Under the pieces are notes generated by a model. The model did not search any database. It was not told the origin of the DNA and worked only from the letters and a program-made list of their open reading frames with translations. Made by a program: the position numbers and the translations under genes. Of a stretch of DNA of 64,000 nucleotides, positions 9,070-17,451 are shown one piece after another. Every line of letters starts with the position of its first letter. Position 1 is the first letter of the stretch. The stretch comes from Rhizobiales bacterium GAS188 (GTDB lineage Bacteria > Pseudomonadota > Alphaproteobacteria > Rhizobiales > Beijerinckiaceae). The stretch lies in the NCBI GenBank assembly GCA_900104855.1, contig FNSS01000001.1:7325001-7389000 (forward strand), written 5' to 3'.

Positions 9070-10260
9070 TCAGGCCCGAAACCGCATCCACGGGATCGCG
9101 ACATCTTGCCCGGCGCGGTCGCCGGCTCCGCGGCCCTCCCCTTCGGAACGGTATTCGCAAATCGGCATCGGGGCCGAGATTCCCTTGATCCGCTCATTGC
9201 CGAGCGCCACGAGGCGATCGGCGGGCGCACTCAGCGCGGCAGCGACCTGCCCGGAGAGGACACAGCCGACGCCATAGGCCTTGGCCGCCTCCTCCATGCG
9301 TGCCGCGATATTGATGGTGTCGCCATAGACGCCGATGGCGCGTTTGGTGTCGCCCTGCTCGCTCACCACCACATCCCCGCCATGGACGCCGATGCGGAAG
9401 CTCGGGACCAGGCCGAATTGACGCTGGTACTCGGGACCTTCCCGCCGCATGGCATCGCCCAAGGCGTCGATGGCATGGAGGAGCTTGTTGCCCTTCACGG
9501 CCATTTTCCAGTCCCAGACAGCGATCAGCCCATCTCCCTTGTAGAGGTAGATATCCCCGCCGAAATTGGTGATCGGTCCTGAGATATCGAACAGGAACTT
9601 GCCGACGAGCGATCGCGTCGCGAAGGCGCCGAGCCGCTCGGCAAGCGCCGTCGAGCCGTTCATGTCGATGAACAGCAACATCTTTTTTTCGAGGACGGGG
9701 CGGTGATAGGTCCCGACCATCAGATGGAAAAGGGTCTCGGGCCCGATGAAATGCACCACCCGCATCACCACGATGCCGATGACCGAGAAAACGATCACCA
9801 AAGGCAAGGTGAAGGGCAGCCGCGAATAAACGAGCGTCAGGCCTTCGATATGGCCGAGGATCAGATGCGAGAGATGCATGGCGACGAGATAGATCGCCGT
9901 CACCACCAGGGTGTAGATGAGGATCGAGCGCAAAGGATGCATGCCGCGCAGCCACCTCCCCCTCAGGCTCTGCACATAGAACTCCTCGAACAGACCGACG
10001 CCGAGGCCGATCATCACCGCATTGGTGATGCCGAAGATCGCCGGCTGCGTCGTGAGCCCGCCCACCAGGGCGAAGATGATCGTCGCCAGCAGGATGGAGA
10101 TGAGCTTCTTGCGGTCGGAGAGCGAAACGAGGCCGAAACGCGGCGTCTCGCGGCGCCCTTCGCCGGCGCCGCTGGACCGCGCGGGCGGCGGCTCCGTCGT
10201 GGCGTCGCGCGACGGCAGCGGCGCCGGGATCGAATCAGCGTGCAGGGATGAAGGTGTCAT
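9070..10260 (-). CDS. Membrane-bound class III adenylate/guanylate cyclase
   Basis: This 396-residue protein has a short charged N-terminus, about four transmembrane helices (residues ~55-190, e.g. LISILLATIIFALVGGLTT and LPLVIVFSVIGIVVMRVV), and a C-terminal class III nucleotide cyclase domain. The first metal-binding aspartate is in LLFIDMNGSTALAE and the second in GGDIYLYKGDGLIAVW. The transition-state Asn/Arg pair is in YGDTINIAARMEEA. It should make cAMP (less likely cGMP) at the inner membrane in response to an unknown signal. The start at 10260 (MTPSSLHADS) is preferred; the frame continues to 10341. It is divergent from the M23 peptidase gene. Confidence 0.88.
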   Translation of the reverse strand: MTPSSLHADSIPAPLPSRDATTEPPPARSSGAGEGRRETPRFGLVSLSDRKKLISILLATIIFALVGGLTTQPAIFGITNAVMIGLGVGLFEEFYVQSLRGRWLRGMHPLRSILIYTLVVTAIYLVAMHLSHLILGHIEGLTLVYSRLPFTLPLVIVFSVIGIVVMRVVHFIGPETLFHLMVGTYHRPVLEKKMLLFIDMNGSTALAERLGAFATRSLVGKFLFDISGPITNFGGDIYLYKGDGLIAVWDWKMAVKGNKLLHAIDALGDAMRREGPEYQRQFGLVPSFRIGVHGGDVVVSEQGDTKRAIGVYGDTINIAARMEEAAKAYGVGCVLSGQVAAALSAPADRLVALGNERIKGISAPMPICEYRSEGEGRGAGDRAGQDVAIPWMRFRA

Positions 10261-10386
10261 GCGCGCTATCTCGGCTGCGATCCGTGCCTTTCCTTGGTCG
10301 AATTGCGGCAGAGTGATCGCTCGGCCGCCTGGCCGCGACATGCCGGGCCCGCCCCGTTAGCGCGGGATTAACCTTAACCGGCTCTA

Positions 10387-11901
10387 ATGAAGGCCTGTTC
10401 GGGAGGCGATTCAGCCAGTCGGGACGCCGGTTTCATGTCGGATACGAGTGTTGCAGCCATGCGTAGGGTGCATATTGTCACCTTCGCCAGAGACGGCGCC
10501 ACCCGCACCGTCAGCTTGCGGCGCTCGCTTGTCTTGGCGGGAGCCGCCCTCAAGCTCGCCCTCATCGTCTGGGCCGGATTTTCCCTCTATCTCCTGCTGT
10601 TTCGCGATACCCTGGTCGGCAACCTCCTCGCCGATCAGGCGCAGATGCGCGTCGAATATGAGGAAAAGCTCGCAGCGCAGCGCGTGAAGCTCGACGAAGC
10701 CGCGACCCGCCAGGCTACCGCCCAGGACTCCTTCGAAGGGCGCCTGCGCGAATTGCTGACGCGTCAGGCCCAGCTCGAGACGCGCACCGAGACGGTGGCC
10801 CAGCTTCTGCGCGGCGGCAATGATCAGAACGGCGTCCGTGCGCGCCCCGCTTCGGCCGCATCCGGCGCCTCCGGCAATCCACCGGCCAACGCGACCCAGG
10901 ACCGCCAGAGCGTCAGCGTCGCCAAGACGCAAGCTCCCGATCCCCTCAAGGCCATCGCCAATTTCGCCGGCCAGAGGCCGCGTCCGGTCGATGACGGTGG
11001 GTCGGCCGCCTTCTATGCGGACGATCCCGCGCATGGCTCCGCCGAGCCGCTCCCCCTCCCCTCTGCCGCCTCTCCGCAGGCAGTGCCGACTCAACGCCTG
11101 CCGCGCTTCATGGGCCCGCGATCGAGCCTGCTCGACGACCAGGCGCACGAGCCGACGCTCGCGCTCGCAGGGTCGATCTCGATCGAGTCAGTGGTCAACT
11201 CACTCGACACGGTCGAGCGCCTGCAGGTCGAAACGCTGGAGCACGCCAATAGCCGGGCGGCCGTGGCGCTCGACGAGATGCGCGGCGCCTTGCGGCGCTC
11301 CGGGCTCGATCCTGCCCGCTTCGCGCGGGCACCGAAGAAGCCGACGACCGACACGGGCGGCCCCTTCATGCCGCTGCCGAAGGACGCCCCGAGCTCGAGC
11401 TTCGACGCGCTGCTGCACGGGCTGAAGGTGCATCTCGAGGAGCATGATCAGTTGTCGCACACCATCTCGCTTCTGCCGGTGCGCCAGCCGCTGCCGGGCC
11501 AGCTCGAGATCACCAGCCCTTATGGCGCACGCAGGGACCCGTTCGGCATGGGATGGGCTCTGCATGCCGGCGTCGATCTGCGCGCCGAGGAAGGCTCGAT
11601 CGTGCGTGCCACCGCGGCCGGCAAGATCGTCAACGCGGCCTATACGGGCGGCTACGGCAATATGGTCGAGATCGAGCATTCCCAGGGCGTCAGCACCCGC
11701 TACGGCCATCTCTCGGCCATCCTGGTTTCGGACGGCCAAAATGTGAGCGCAGGAACACCGATCGGCCGCGTCGGCTCGACGGGACGCTCGACCGGGCCGC
11801 ATCTGCATTACGAGACGCGCATCGACAACGACCCGGTCGATCCCATGCGCTTCCTCAAATCGGCCGACATGCTGCTGGTGGCGACGGGCGGCGTCGACTG
11901 A
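10387..11901 (+). CDS. M23 family metallopeptidase (peptidoglycan hydrolase)
   Basis: This 504-residue membrane-anchored protein has a short cytoplasmic N-terminus, one transmembrane segment (LKLALIVWAGFSLYLLLF), a coiled-coil-like Gln/Glu-rich stretch, a low-complexity linker and a C-terminal lysostaphin-type M23 domain. Zinc and active-site residues appear in HAGVDLRAEEG and in GPHLHYETRI, so all expected ligands are present. Such enzymes cleave peptidoglycan cross-links or help activate amidases. In-frame ATGs at 10435 and 10459 are alternative starts. Its last 192 bp (11714-11905, including the stop) are duplicated at 19167-19358, on the far side of the type II secretion/RHS island. Confidence 0.9.
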   Translation: MKACSGGDSASRDAGFMSDTSVAAMRRVHIVTFARDGATRTVSLRRSLVLAGAALKLALIVWAGFSLYLLLFRDTLVGNLLADQAQMRVEYEEKLAAQRVKLDEAATRQATAQDSFEGRLRELLTRQAQLETRTETVAQLLRGGNDQNGVRARPASAASGASGNPPANATQDRQSVSVAKTQAPDPLKAIANFAGQRPRPVDDGGSAAFYADDPAHGSAEPLPLPSAASPQAVPTQRLPRFMGPRSSLLDDQAHEPTLALAGSISIESVVNSLDTVERLQVETLEHANSRAAVALDEMRGALRRSGLDPARFARAPKKPTTDTGGPFMPLPKDAPSSSFDALLHGLKVHLEEHDQLSHTISLLPVRQPLPGQLEITSPYGARRDPFGMGWALHAGVDLRAEEGSIVRATAAGKIVNAAYTGGYGNMVEIEHSQGVSTRYGHLSAILVSDGQNVSAGTPIGRVGSTGRSTGPHLHYETRIDNDPVDPMRFLKSADMLLVATGGVD

Positions 11902-11905
11902 CGCG
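11714..11905 (+). repeat. Left copy of the 192-bp direct repeat bounding the island
   Basis: This stretch is the 3' end of the intact M23 gene plus 4 bp after its stop. It matches 19167-19358 in the same orientation with only a handful of substitutions. Together the two copies bracket about 7.3 kb holding gspE-F-H-I-J and the RHS/toxin remnants. Confidence 0.92.
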
Positions 11906-11944
11906 GCGCTTGCTTGGTCGCGCCCGTTGACTTGTACAAACCGC

Positions 11945-12595
11945 TTAGTCCGAGCACGCGGCGGCCGGGACGCTAGTCGAGCAAAATGCCGCGGTGGCCA
12001 ATGGCGCCAGCACAAGCTCCTGAACTTGCCCACGCCAAAGGAAGTGCGTCCGCAGGAGAAGCGGCAGGGTCCGCCTTTCCTTCCAGGAAGGCCACCACCG
12101 AGACTCACCTCCGTCCGCGGCCTGGCCGTAGTACGAGAGCGACCCTTCCGAAACGCCTTGGATGACTTCGTCACCTTCGGGCACCTGGCCCTTGCTCGCG
12201 GCCTCGAGGTCGCGGTCGAGGCGCCAGGCAATGTGCATGGTGCCGTCGCCGGGAAAGCGCAGCGTATAGAGGACCACGTCCTCCGCTCCGAAACGCTGCG
12301 CCAGCGGAGCGAGGAAATCGATACGTCCGGAGTCACCGCTGAATCGCATGACGCTTTGCGAAGAATTGCCACGCTTGGCGGGGTAGATCTGGGAAATGAG
12401 GCGCTGCAATTGGCCACGGACCGCCAGCAGCTCCTCGCTTTCCGCATTGTGCTCGGTGAGCCGCCGCCAGCCCTCGGCCGCCGAACGCAGGCCGATCAGT
12501 GCGAGGCCACTGAGCATGCTGAGCACAACCAGCACGACCAGGAGCTCGACCAGCGTCAGGCCGGCGTCGCGCCCGAAACGGCGTTCCCTGGTCAC
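11945..12595 (-). CDS. gspJ: Type II secretion pseudopilin, GspJ-like
   Basis: This 216-residue protein has a prepilin-type N-terminus: DAG then LTLVELLVVLVVLSMLSG, with the cleavage glycine at about residue 12 and the glutamate at position +5 of the mature protein. Length and position after GspI fit GspJ, a minor pseudopilin of the type II secretion pseudopilus tip. The GTG start at 12595 overlaps the gspI stop as GTGA, so translation is probably coupled. It is the last gene of the cluster: its stop is 40 bp from the M23 repeat, and no gspK, L, M, D, C or N follows. Assignment within the minor pseudopilins rests on order and size. Confidence 0.75.
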   Translation of the reverse strand: MTRERRFGRDAGLTLVELLVVLVVLSMLSGLALIGLRSAAEGWRRLTEHNAESEELLAVRGQLQRLISQIYPAKRGNSSQSVMRFSGDSGRIDFLAPLAQRFGAEDVVLYTLRFPGDGTMHIAWRLDRDLEAASKGQVPEGDEVIQGVSEGSLSYYGQAADGGESRWWPSWKERRTLPLLLRTHFLWRGQVQELVLAPLATAAFCSTSVPAAACSD

Positions 12596-12981
12596 TGCGT
12601 GACGCCAATAACGAGGGTCTGGAGGCGCAACGGTGCGCCCCGCCCATCCGCAGGCAGAACTTCCAGCGTGGCCAGATGTCCCGTGAGTGGAGAGGGCGAG
12701 CCGTTTTGTTCGAAGGGCACGAACGGCTCCAGCCGGAACGTCCAGCGCTGTCCGTCCGAAAGCTCGCCCGTCGAGACGCCGTCTTGCAATGGGCGAGAGC
12801 GGCCGAGTTCCACCAAGACGCCCTCGGCGGCCTCTATCTGCCGCCGCTCGCGATCAGCCGTCGATCCGGCAGATAGGCCGACGCCGAACGCCCGGTAGAA
12901 GCCGGCAAGAGCGAGGACCAGGATCACCAGCGCCACCAGGACCTCGAGCAGCGTGAAGCCCCCGTCCCTATCGCCGGTCAC
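12592..12981 (-). CDS. gspI: Type II secretion minor pseudopilin, GspI-like
   Basis: This 129-residue protein starts with a prepilin leader, DGG then FTLLEVLVALVILVLALA, with Glu at +5. The length fits GspI, which with J and K initiates the pseudopilus tip. It uses a GTG start that overlaps the end of gspH by 14 bp, and it ends in the GTGA overlap with gspJ. The tight packing shows a single operon read on the minus strand from gspE. Confidence 0.78.
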   Translation of the reverse strand: MTGDRDGGFTLLEVLVALVILVLALAGFYRAFGVGLSAGSTADRERRQIEAAEGVLVELGRSRPLQDGVSTGELSDGQRWTFRLEPFVPFEQNGSPSPLTGHLATLEVLPADGRGAPLRLQTLVIGVTQ

Positions 12982-13441
12982 GCAACTTCACTCCTCCATC
13001 GAACCCGCGCACGGTGACGCGAATATCGGCGCGGCCTTGGCGAAGCGCTATGACGCCGCCCGTCGAACTCCCATCGGGGAAAAAGCCGATCAGATCTCGT
13101 GTGTCGGGCAGAAGCTGCGGCGGGGGCGATACATTGGTGAGGCCGATACCTGCAGGCAGTGTTCGTGTCCGACCGGACGGCTCGAGCGTATAGCCGGCGG
13201 TTGTCGGGACGAGGACGGTTCGAATTCCGCGGCGGATCGCATCATCGCGCAACAGGCGAAGATCGGCCGCAAGGCTCTGTGCGACTGCGCGCAGGCGCGC
13301 TCCATCGCTGCGCTGCAATTTTGGAAGCGCAACGGCTGCGAGCATGCCGAGGATGGCCAGAACCACCAGCATCTCCAAGAGCGTAAAGCCGGCGACATGC
13401 AGCCAGCGAGCGCCCACGCATTTATGCGAGCCTGCAGGCAC
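12968..13441 (-). CDS. gspH: Type II secretion pseudopilin, GspH-like
   Basis: This 157-residue protein has a prepilin leader ending HVAG, then FTLLEMLVVLAILGMLAAVA. The conserved following segment RAVAQSLAADLRLLRDDAIR is typical of GspH/FimT minor pseudopilins rather than of the major pseudopilin GspG. It uses a GTG start 2 bp after the gspF stop. No gspG lies between gspF and this gene, where the usual gene order would put it. Confidence 0.78.
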   Translation of the reverse strand: MPAGSHKCVGARWLHVAGFTLLEMLVVLAILGMLAAVALPKLQRSDGARLRAVAQSLAADLRLLRDDAIRRGIRTVLVPTTAGYTLEPSGRTRTLPAGIGLTNVSPPPQLLPDTRDLIGFFPDGSSTGGVIALRQGRADIRVTVRGFDGGVKLRDRR

Positions 13442-13443
13442 GG

Positions 13444-14685
13444 CTAATGCACCAGGTCGTTGATGCTCAGCACCGCCAGCATCACAGAGGCGATGATGGC
13501 TGCGACGAATGCACCAAGCCCGATGGTCAGGAAGGGCACCAGCAGGGCAAGAGCACGGTCAAGCGTGCGTTGCACATCAGCCTCCAGCAGATCAGCGAGG
13601 CGCAGAAGCATGGCGTCCAGTCGGCCTGTCGCTTCGCCGATCCGAATCATCTGGACGGCGAGATCAGGGAAAACGCCGGTCCGGGAAATCGGTCCTGCGA
13701 GGCCCCCACCTTCACGCACCGCCGCCGTGACCTTGGCGACCTCATTCGCGACGACCCGATTGGCCAAAACAGGTTGCGCAAGAACGAGGGCAGCGGGCAG
13801 CGCCACTCCGCCGCCGACCAAGGTGCCGAGCACACGCGCCAGGCGCCCGGCTTCCGCACGCCGCAAGGCCATTCCGAGCACGGGCAGACGCAGCATCACG
13901 GCGTCTCGGCGGGCACGCATGCCCGGATCCGCGAGCAAGCGATGAGCCAGCAGGGCGAGGATGGCAGTGGCGATCAATATGACCCACCAATCTTGACGCA
14001 AGAGCGTGCTGGCCCCGAAGGCAAGCCGGGTCAAAAGAGGCATCTCGCCCTTGGCATCCGCGAATATGGGCTCGAGCTGGGGCAGCACCACCAATAGCAC
14101 CAGGAGAAAGGACCCTGCCGCCGTCGCGATCAGGACGGCCGGATAGACCAATGCCGAGCGGACCGACTGACGAACCGTCTCGGCGCGCGCGAGATGAGTT
14201 GCCAACCGCCCGAGCGTGGGACTGAGCGTGCCGCTCGCTTCGCCGGCGCGCACCATCGCCACGATCAGCGGCGGGAAGGTGTTCCCGGCAGCTGCCATCG
14301 CGTCCGCAAGGCTCGCCCCCGCGCGCAGCCGCCGCAAGAGCGTCGCGGCCTGCTCGCGCGCAACCGTCGCACCTTCCGAGGTCGCGAGCAGCGCAAGGGC
14401 CGCCCCCAGCGCGATCCCAGCTTCGAGCAAGAGCGCGAGCCGCCCTACAAGCTCCGCGATGAGCCGCGGGCCAGGGCGTCGAGGGCCGCCGATCTCCCGC
14501 GCCAGCAGGCCGCGCAGGCCGCTCGCGGGCGCCGATATCTCGAGGGTGATCGGCACATGTCCCTGCTGCTGCAGCTGCGCAATCGCACTTGAGCGATCAG
14601 CGGCCTCGATCCGCCCATGAACCACCGAACCGTTGGGGGCCACGGCCCTGTAGCGGAAAACGGGTGCGTTCGCGGAATGAGGCAC
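13444..14685 (-). CDS. gspF: Type II secretion inner-membrane platform protein GspF
   Basis: This 413-residue polytopic protein has the usual GspF/PilC length and two related domains. The N-terminus reads FRYRAVAPNGSVVHGRIEA. Conserved repeats are FPPLIVAMVRAGEASGTL in the first domain and FPDLAVQMIRIGEATGRL in the second. Membrane segments include AAGSFLLVLLVVLPQLEPIF and the C-terminal GLGAFVAAIIASVMLAVL. It forms the platform that couples the GspE ATPase to pseudopilus assembly. It sits 16 bp after gspE and 2 bp before gspH. Confidence 0.9.
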   Translation of the reverse strand: MPHSANAPVFRYRAVAPNGSVVHGRIEAADRSSAIAQLQQQGHVPITLEISAPASGLRGLLAREIGGPRRPGPRLIAELVGRLALLLEAGIALGAALALLATSEGATVAREQAATLLRRLRAGASLADAMAAAGNTFPPLIVAMVRAGEASGTLSPTLGRLATHLARAETVRQSVRSALVYPAVLIATAAGSFLLVLLVVLPQLEPIFADAKGEMPLLTRLAFGASTLLRQDWWVILIATAILALLAHRLLADPGMRARRDAVMLRLPVLGMALRRAEAGRLARVLGTLVGGGVALPAALVLAQPVLANRVVANEVAKVTAAVREGGGLAGPISRTGVFPDLAVQMIRIGEATGRLDAMLLRLADLLEADVQRTLDRALALLVPFLTIGLGAFVAAIIASVMLAVLSINDLVH

Positions 14686-14701
14686 GATCCCTCGCCCTTG
14701 T

Positions 14702-16441
14702 TCACGTCATGCGCGTGGCGACCAGAACTTCCTCGACCGTCGTGATGCCCGCCAAGGCCTTCTGCATGCCGTGCGCGTGCATGGTGCGCATTCCTTCTTC
14801 GACCGCGACGCCCACAACCTCGGCGGCCGGGGCGCGGCGCAACACCAATTCGCGAATGGTGTCGGTCAGAGGAAGGATCTCGAGTATCGTGGACCGCCCC
14901 CTATAGCCGCTCCCGCCGCAGGCCACACAGCCTGCGCCTCGATACAAGGTCGCGGGCCCGTTCGTTCGCAGGCCCAAGCGCGCTGCGTGCTCAGCGGTGA
15001 TGTCGTAAGGCTGCCGGCAATCCGGGCACAATGTGCGCACCAGGCGCTGGGCGAGGATCGCGTTGCAGGTGGAGGCGATCAGGTAGTCCTCGACCCCCAT
15101 GTCGAGCAATCGGGTCACGCCCGTCGCCGCATCGTTGGTATGCAGGGTGGACAATACGAGGTGGCCGGTCAGCGCCACTTGCACCGCCACTTGAGCGGTT
15201 TCCAGATCGCGGATTTCGCCCACCATCACGACGTTTGGATTGTGTCGCAGGAAGGAGCGCAGAGCACGCGCGAAGTTCAGGCCAATTCCCGGCTGCACCT
15301 GGACTTGCTGGACGCCGGCGAGCTGATATTCCACCGGGTCTTCGATCGTCATCAGCTTGCGATCGGGCGTATTCAGCACAGCAAGCGCCGCGTAGAGCGT
15401 GGTGGTCTTTCCGCTGCCCGTAGGCCCGGTGACGAGCAGCATGCCGTTTGGGGCTGCCAGCTGCGGCCGCAATGTCGCCATCGCGACCTCGTCGAATCCG
15501 AGAGCCGCGAAGTCGAGCCTCACCTGGGCACGGTCGAGCACGCGCACCACGACGCTCTCGCCGTGAGCCGTCGGTGCCGTAGCAACGCGAAAATCGACCT
15601 CCTGGCCTCGCACGGCGTGCGCGATGCGTCCATCCTGCGGCAGGCGTCGCTCGGCAATGTCGAGACCAGCCATGAGCTTGACGCGGCTAACCACAGCGTC
15701 GCGAAGCCGCGCGGACACGGGCGGGTCGATGGCGCATAGGCGCCCGTCGATACGCAATCTTACAGTCAGTCCATCGGCACTGGGCTCGAGGTGGAGATCG
15801 GATCCCCGCTCGTCGACGGCACGACCCAGAAGCGAATTGACGAGGCGGATGACCGGAGCGTTGCTGGCGGCTTCGCGCAAACGGTCGAGATCCGTCGAAC
15901 CGAGGCCCGCGGCACCTAAGCCATCCTCCTCGTCGAGGGCATCCCGACCATTAGCGTCGGCTGTCGTCGCCGGCAGCAGACGGTCGAGCGCGGCGTCAAG
16001 GTCCGTAGCCAGGGCGACGAGCCGGCGAACGGGCCGGCCAGTGAAAAAGGCGACAGCCTCGGCCGCGGCATCGTCCGACGGGTCAGCCATAGCCAGCGGC
16101 ACGGCAAGGCCTTCCGAGCTATCGCCGGCATTTGTCGCGGCGGCGAGCGGCAGCACGCGGGCGTTGCGAAGAAAGGCGGCGCTCAGACCAGGAAGCGGAA
16201 TCGTGTCGCGCGGCCAGGCGGTTGCGTCGACGAGCGCCAGACCGAGCGCCTGGGCAAAAGCGTCGGCCATATCCTGCTCGGAGACAAAGCCTAGACGGGT
16301 TAGGGTCGCCGGCACCGGCTCCCCGGCTTCCGCGGCGAGACGACGCGCGCGAACCAGAGCATCGGCGCTGAGCTGGCCTGATGCGAGGAGCGAGGAGAAG
16401 AGCTCGTTTTCGAGTATTCGCGAAGGCGCAGTCACGGTCAT
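14702..16441 (-). CDS. gspE: Type II secretion ATPase GspE
   Basis: This 579-residue cytoplasmic hexameric ATPase powers pseudopilus assembly. It has an N-terminal GspE/MshEN region (about 1-150), the Walker A motif GPTGSGKTT at 339-347 and Walker B VVMVGEIRD at 404-412. The His box GHLVLSTLHTND follows, then a four-cysteine zinc site (C472, C475, C505, C508), as in GspE/PilB proteins. The start at 16441 (MTVTAPSRIL) is chosen on homology; the upstream extension has no support. It is first in the gspE-F-H-I-J unit, with AT-rich toxin-region DNA immediately upstream. Confidence 0.9.
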   Translation of the reverse strand: MTVTAPSRILENELFSSLLASGQLSADALVRARRLAAEAGEPVPATLTRLGFVSEQDMADAFAQALGLALVDATAWPRDTIPLPGLSAAFLRNARVLPLAAATNAGDSSEGLAVPLAMADPSDDAAAEAVAFFTGRPVRRLVALATDLDAALDRLLPATTADANGRDALDEEDGLGAAGLGSTDLDRLREAASNAPVIRLVNSLLGRAVDERGSDLHLEPSADGLTVRLRIDGRLCAIDPPVSARLRDAVVSRVKLMAGLDIAERRLPQDGRIAHAVRGQEVDFRVATAPTAHGESVVVRVLDRAQVRLDFAALGFDEVAMATLRPQLAAPNGMLLVTGPTGSGKTTTLYAALAVLNTPDRKLMTIEDPVEYQLAGVQQVQVQPGIGLNFARALRSFLRHNPNVVMVGEIRDLETAQVAVQVALTGHLVLSTLHTNDAATGVTRLLDMGVEDYLIASTCNAILAQRLVRTLCPDCRQPYDITAEHAARLGLRTNGPATLYRGAGCVACGGSGYRGRSTILEILPLTDTIRELVLRRAPAAEVVGVAVEEGMRTMHAHGMQKALAGITTVEEVLVATRMT

Positions 16442-16564
16442 ACTACTGTGAAATGGTGAGGGATTGCAAATACGCGTCGTGTACCGAGCGCATCGGTACG
16501 CGCAGATAGAGCGCATTTCGCTGGAACGTTCTCATGTGCCCAGCAGGTCGGCCACGCTCGCCAC

Positions 16565-16744
16565 CTATTTTCTTGCTACAAACAGTTTTGGAATCTCAAG
16601 TACCATTATTAATATAACAACGAACACCGCTATGACAATATACTCATGTAGTGAAATTTCTCTATTGAGCCACATTTTTGACACAAGTAAATCTGTTAGC
16701 AGGATTGATGCAAAGCCAAAAATAAATGCCGAGACGTACTTCAT
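16565..16744 (-). CDS. Small two-helix membrane protein (59 residues), unknown
   Basis: Reading 16744-16565 gives MKYVSAFIFGFASILLTDLL, a short polar loop (SKMWLNREIS), a second hydrophobic stretch (EYIVIAVFVVILIMVLEIPK) and the tail LFVARK. That is two transmembrane helices and a positively charged C-terminus, so it should sit in the inner membrane. A stop lies shortly upstream in frame, so the ATG at 16744 is the only start; a weak GGA box lies 9 bp before it. The gene is AT-rich like the neighbouring toxin/immunity genes and unlike gspE. It could be an immunity protein against a membrane-acting toxin or a cassette orphan. No family is recognised. Confidence 0.6.
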   Translation of the reverse strand: MKYVSAFIFGFASILLTDLLVSKMWLNREISLHEYIVIAVFVVILIMVLEIPKLFVARK

Positions 16745-16892
16745 TGAAGTCGTTCCACAATATTATGGAAGAAAGACAACCACCAGATTCTGACGCTTGC
16801 CATTTAAGTATCCCACTTCCGCTGCCCGCGGCAGTATCTGGGGCGCGGTTTGCACTTTGGCATTGGAGCCAGTGCTTACTATCATCGCGGAG

Positions 16893-17246
16893 CTACGTAT
16901 ATTCGTCTCGAGAAATGACAAGCGTGTGCGCAGGAGCATCAATGTCCACATAGTGATGACAGGGGCCGGCGGCCTCGATCATCGCGCTAACCTTCTCCAT
17001 AAGCTCTTTTACTTTTCTTCGAGGAAGGCGCCATATGACACGCTTTCCAGAGAGCTCGACCTGAGCCGCACTCTCGTTGACGGTGACTAAGTGGATTTGG
17101 TCCCCGTCAATTAGCGCAGGTTCTCCGGAGGAGCCAAATTCTACTTGCAGGAGGGCTGATCGGAAGAGGTTAAGGCCATCAATATTTGTTTTTACCAAGA
17201 CGACCGTCTCACCTTTGAATTCAGAAGTAAGTTCTGCGTGAATCAT
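16893..17246 (-). CDS. Putative immunity protein of a polymorphic-toxin cassette
   Basis: This 117-residue protein starts MIHAELTSEFKGETVVLV and continues with predicted beta strands (LFRSALLQVEFGSSGEPALI; QIHLVTVNESAAQVEL) and a helix (RRKVKELMEKVSAMIEAAG). The ATG at 17246 follows the stop of the toxin-tail fragment by 7 bp, with a GAGGAA box 11 bp upstream. Small size, position directly after a toxin C-terminus and low GC all fit an immunity gene, but I recognise no named family. The frame is open further upstream only because it runs antisense-like through the toxin tail. Confidence 0.6.
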   Translation of the reverse strand: MIHAELTSEFKGETVVLVKTNIDGLNLFRSALLQVEFGSSGEPALIDGDQIHLVTVNESAAQVELSGKRVIWRLPRRKVKELMEKVSAMIEAAGPCHHYVDIDAPAHTLVISRDEYT

Positions 17247-17253
17247 TGTGATA

Positions 17254-17451
17254 TCATTTCCTCGGGGGCTGATCGCCAATTGGCACGTTCTGCCACGGCG
17301 AATTGGGAGCGTCGTGACGGTTATAGTCCCAGTGTGGATTGTGCCATTTGTCCTCGGGAAAATAGCGCCACTCGCCTCCATTTTCATCCCATAAGCTCTG
17401 GCAGTGCCCCGTGAATCGTCCCCACTGTCCATAGAATTGATTCAACGAAAA
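17254..17451 (-). pseudogene. Orphan toxin C-terminal fragment (KWHNPHWD type)
   Basis: A 66-codon open stretch starts directly after the TAG of the upstream immunity gene, in the same reading phase. It has no credible start codon of its own, only a TTG at 17445. It reads NQFYGQWGRFTGHCQS, then GGEWRYFPEDKWHNPHWDYN, and ends NVPIGDQPPRK. The W/H-rich end resembles C-terminal tips of RHS or other polymorphic toxins. It is probably a displaced toxin tip that lost its carrier, with its immunity gene (16893-17246) still behind it. The toxin activity is not assigned. Confidence 0.55.

Noticed and set aside
11200-12447. Minus-strand 415-residue frame
   Set aside because: It spans the antisense of the M23 gene and another phase of gspJ; a chance fusion of shadows across the island edge.
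16464-16793. Plus-strand 109-residue frame
   Set aside because: It overlaps the better-supported minus-strand membrane protein at 16565-16744 and has no start signal or conserved features.
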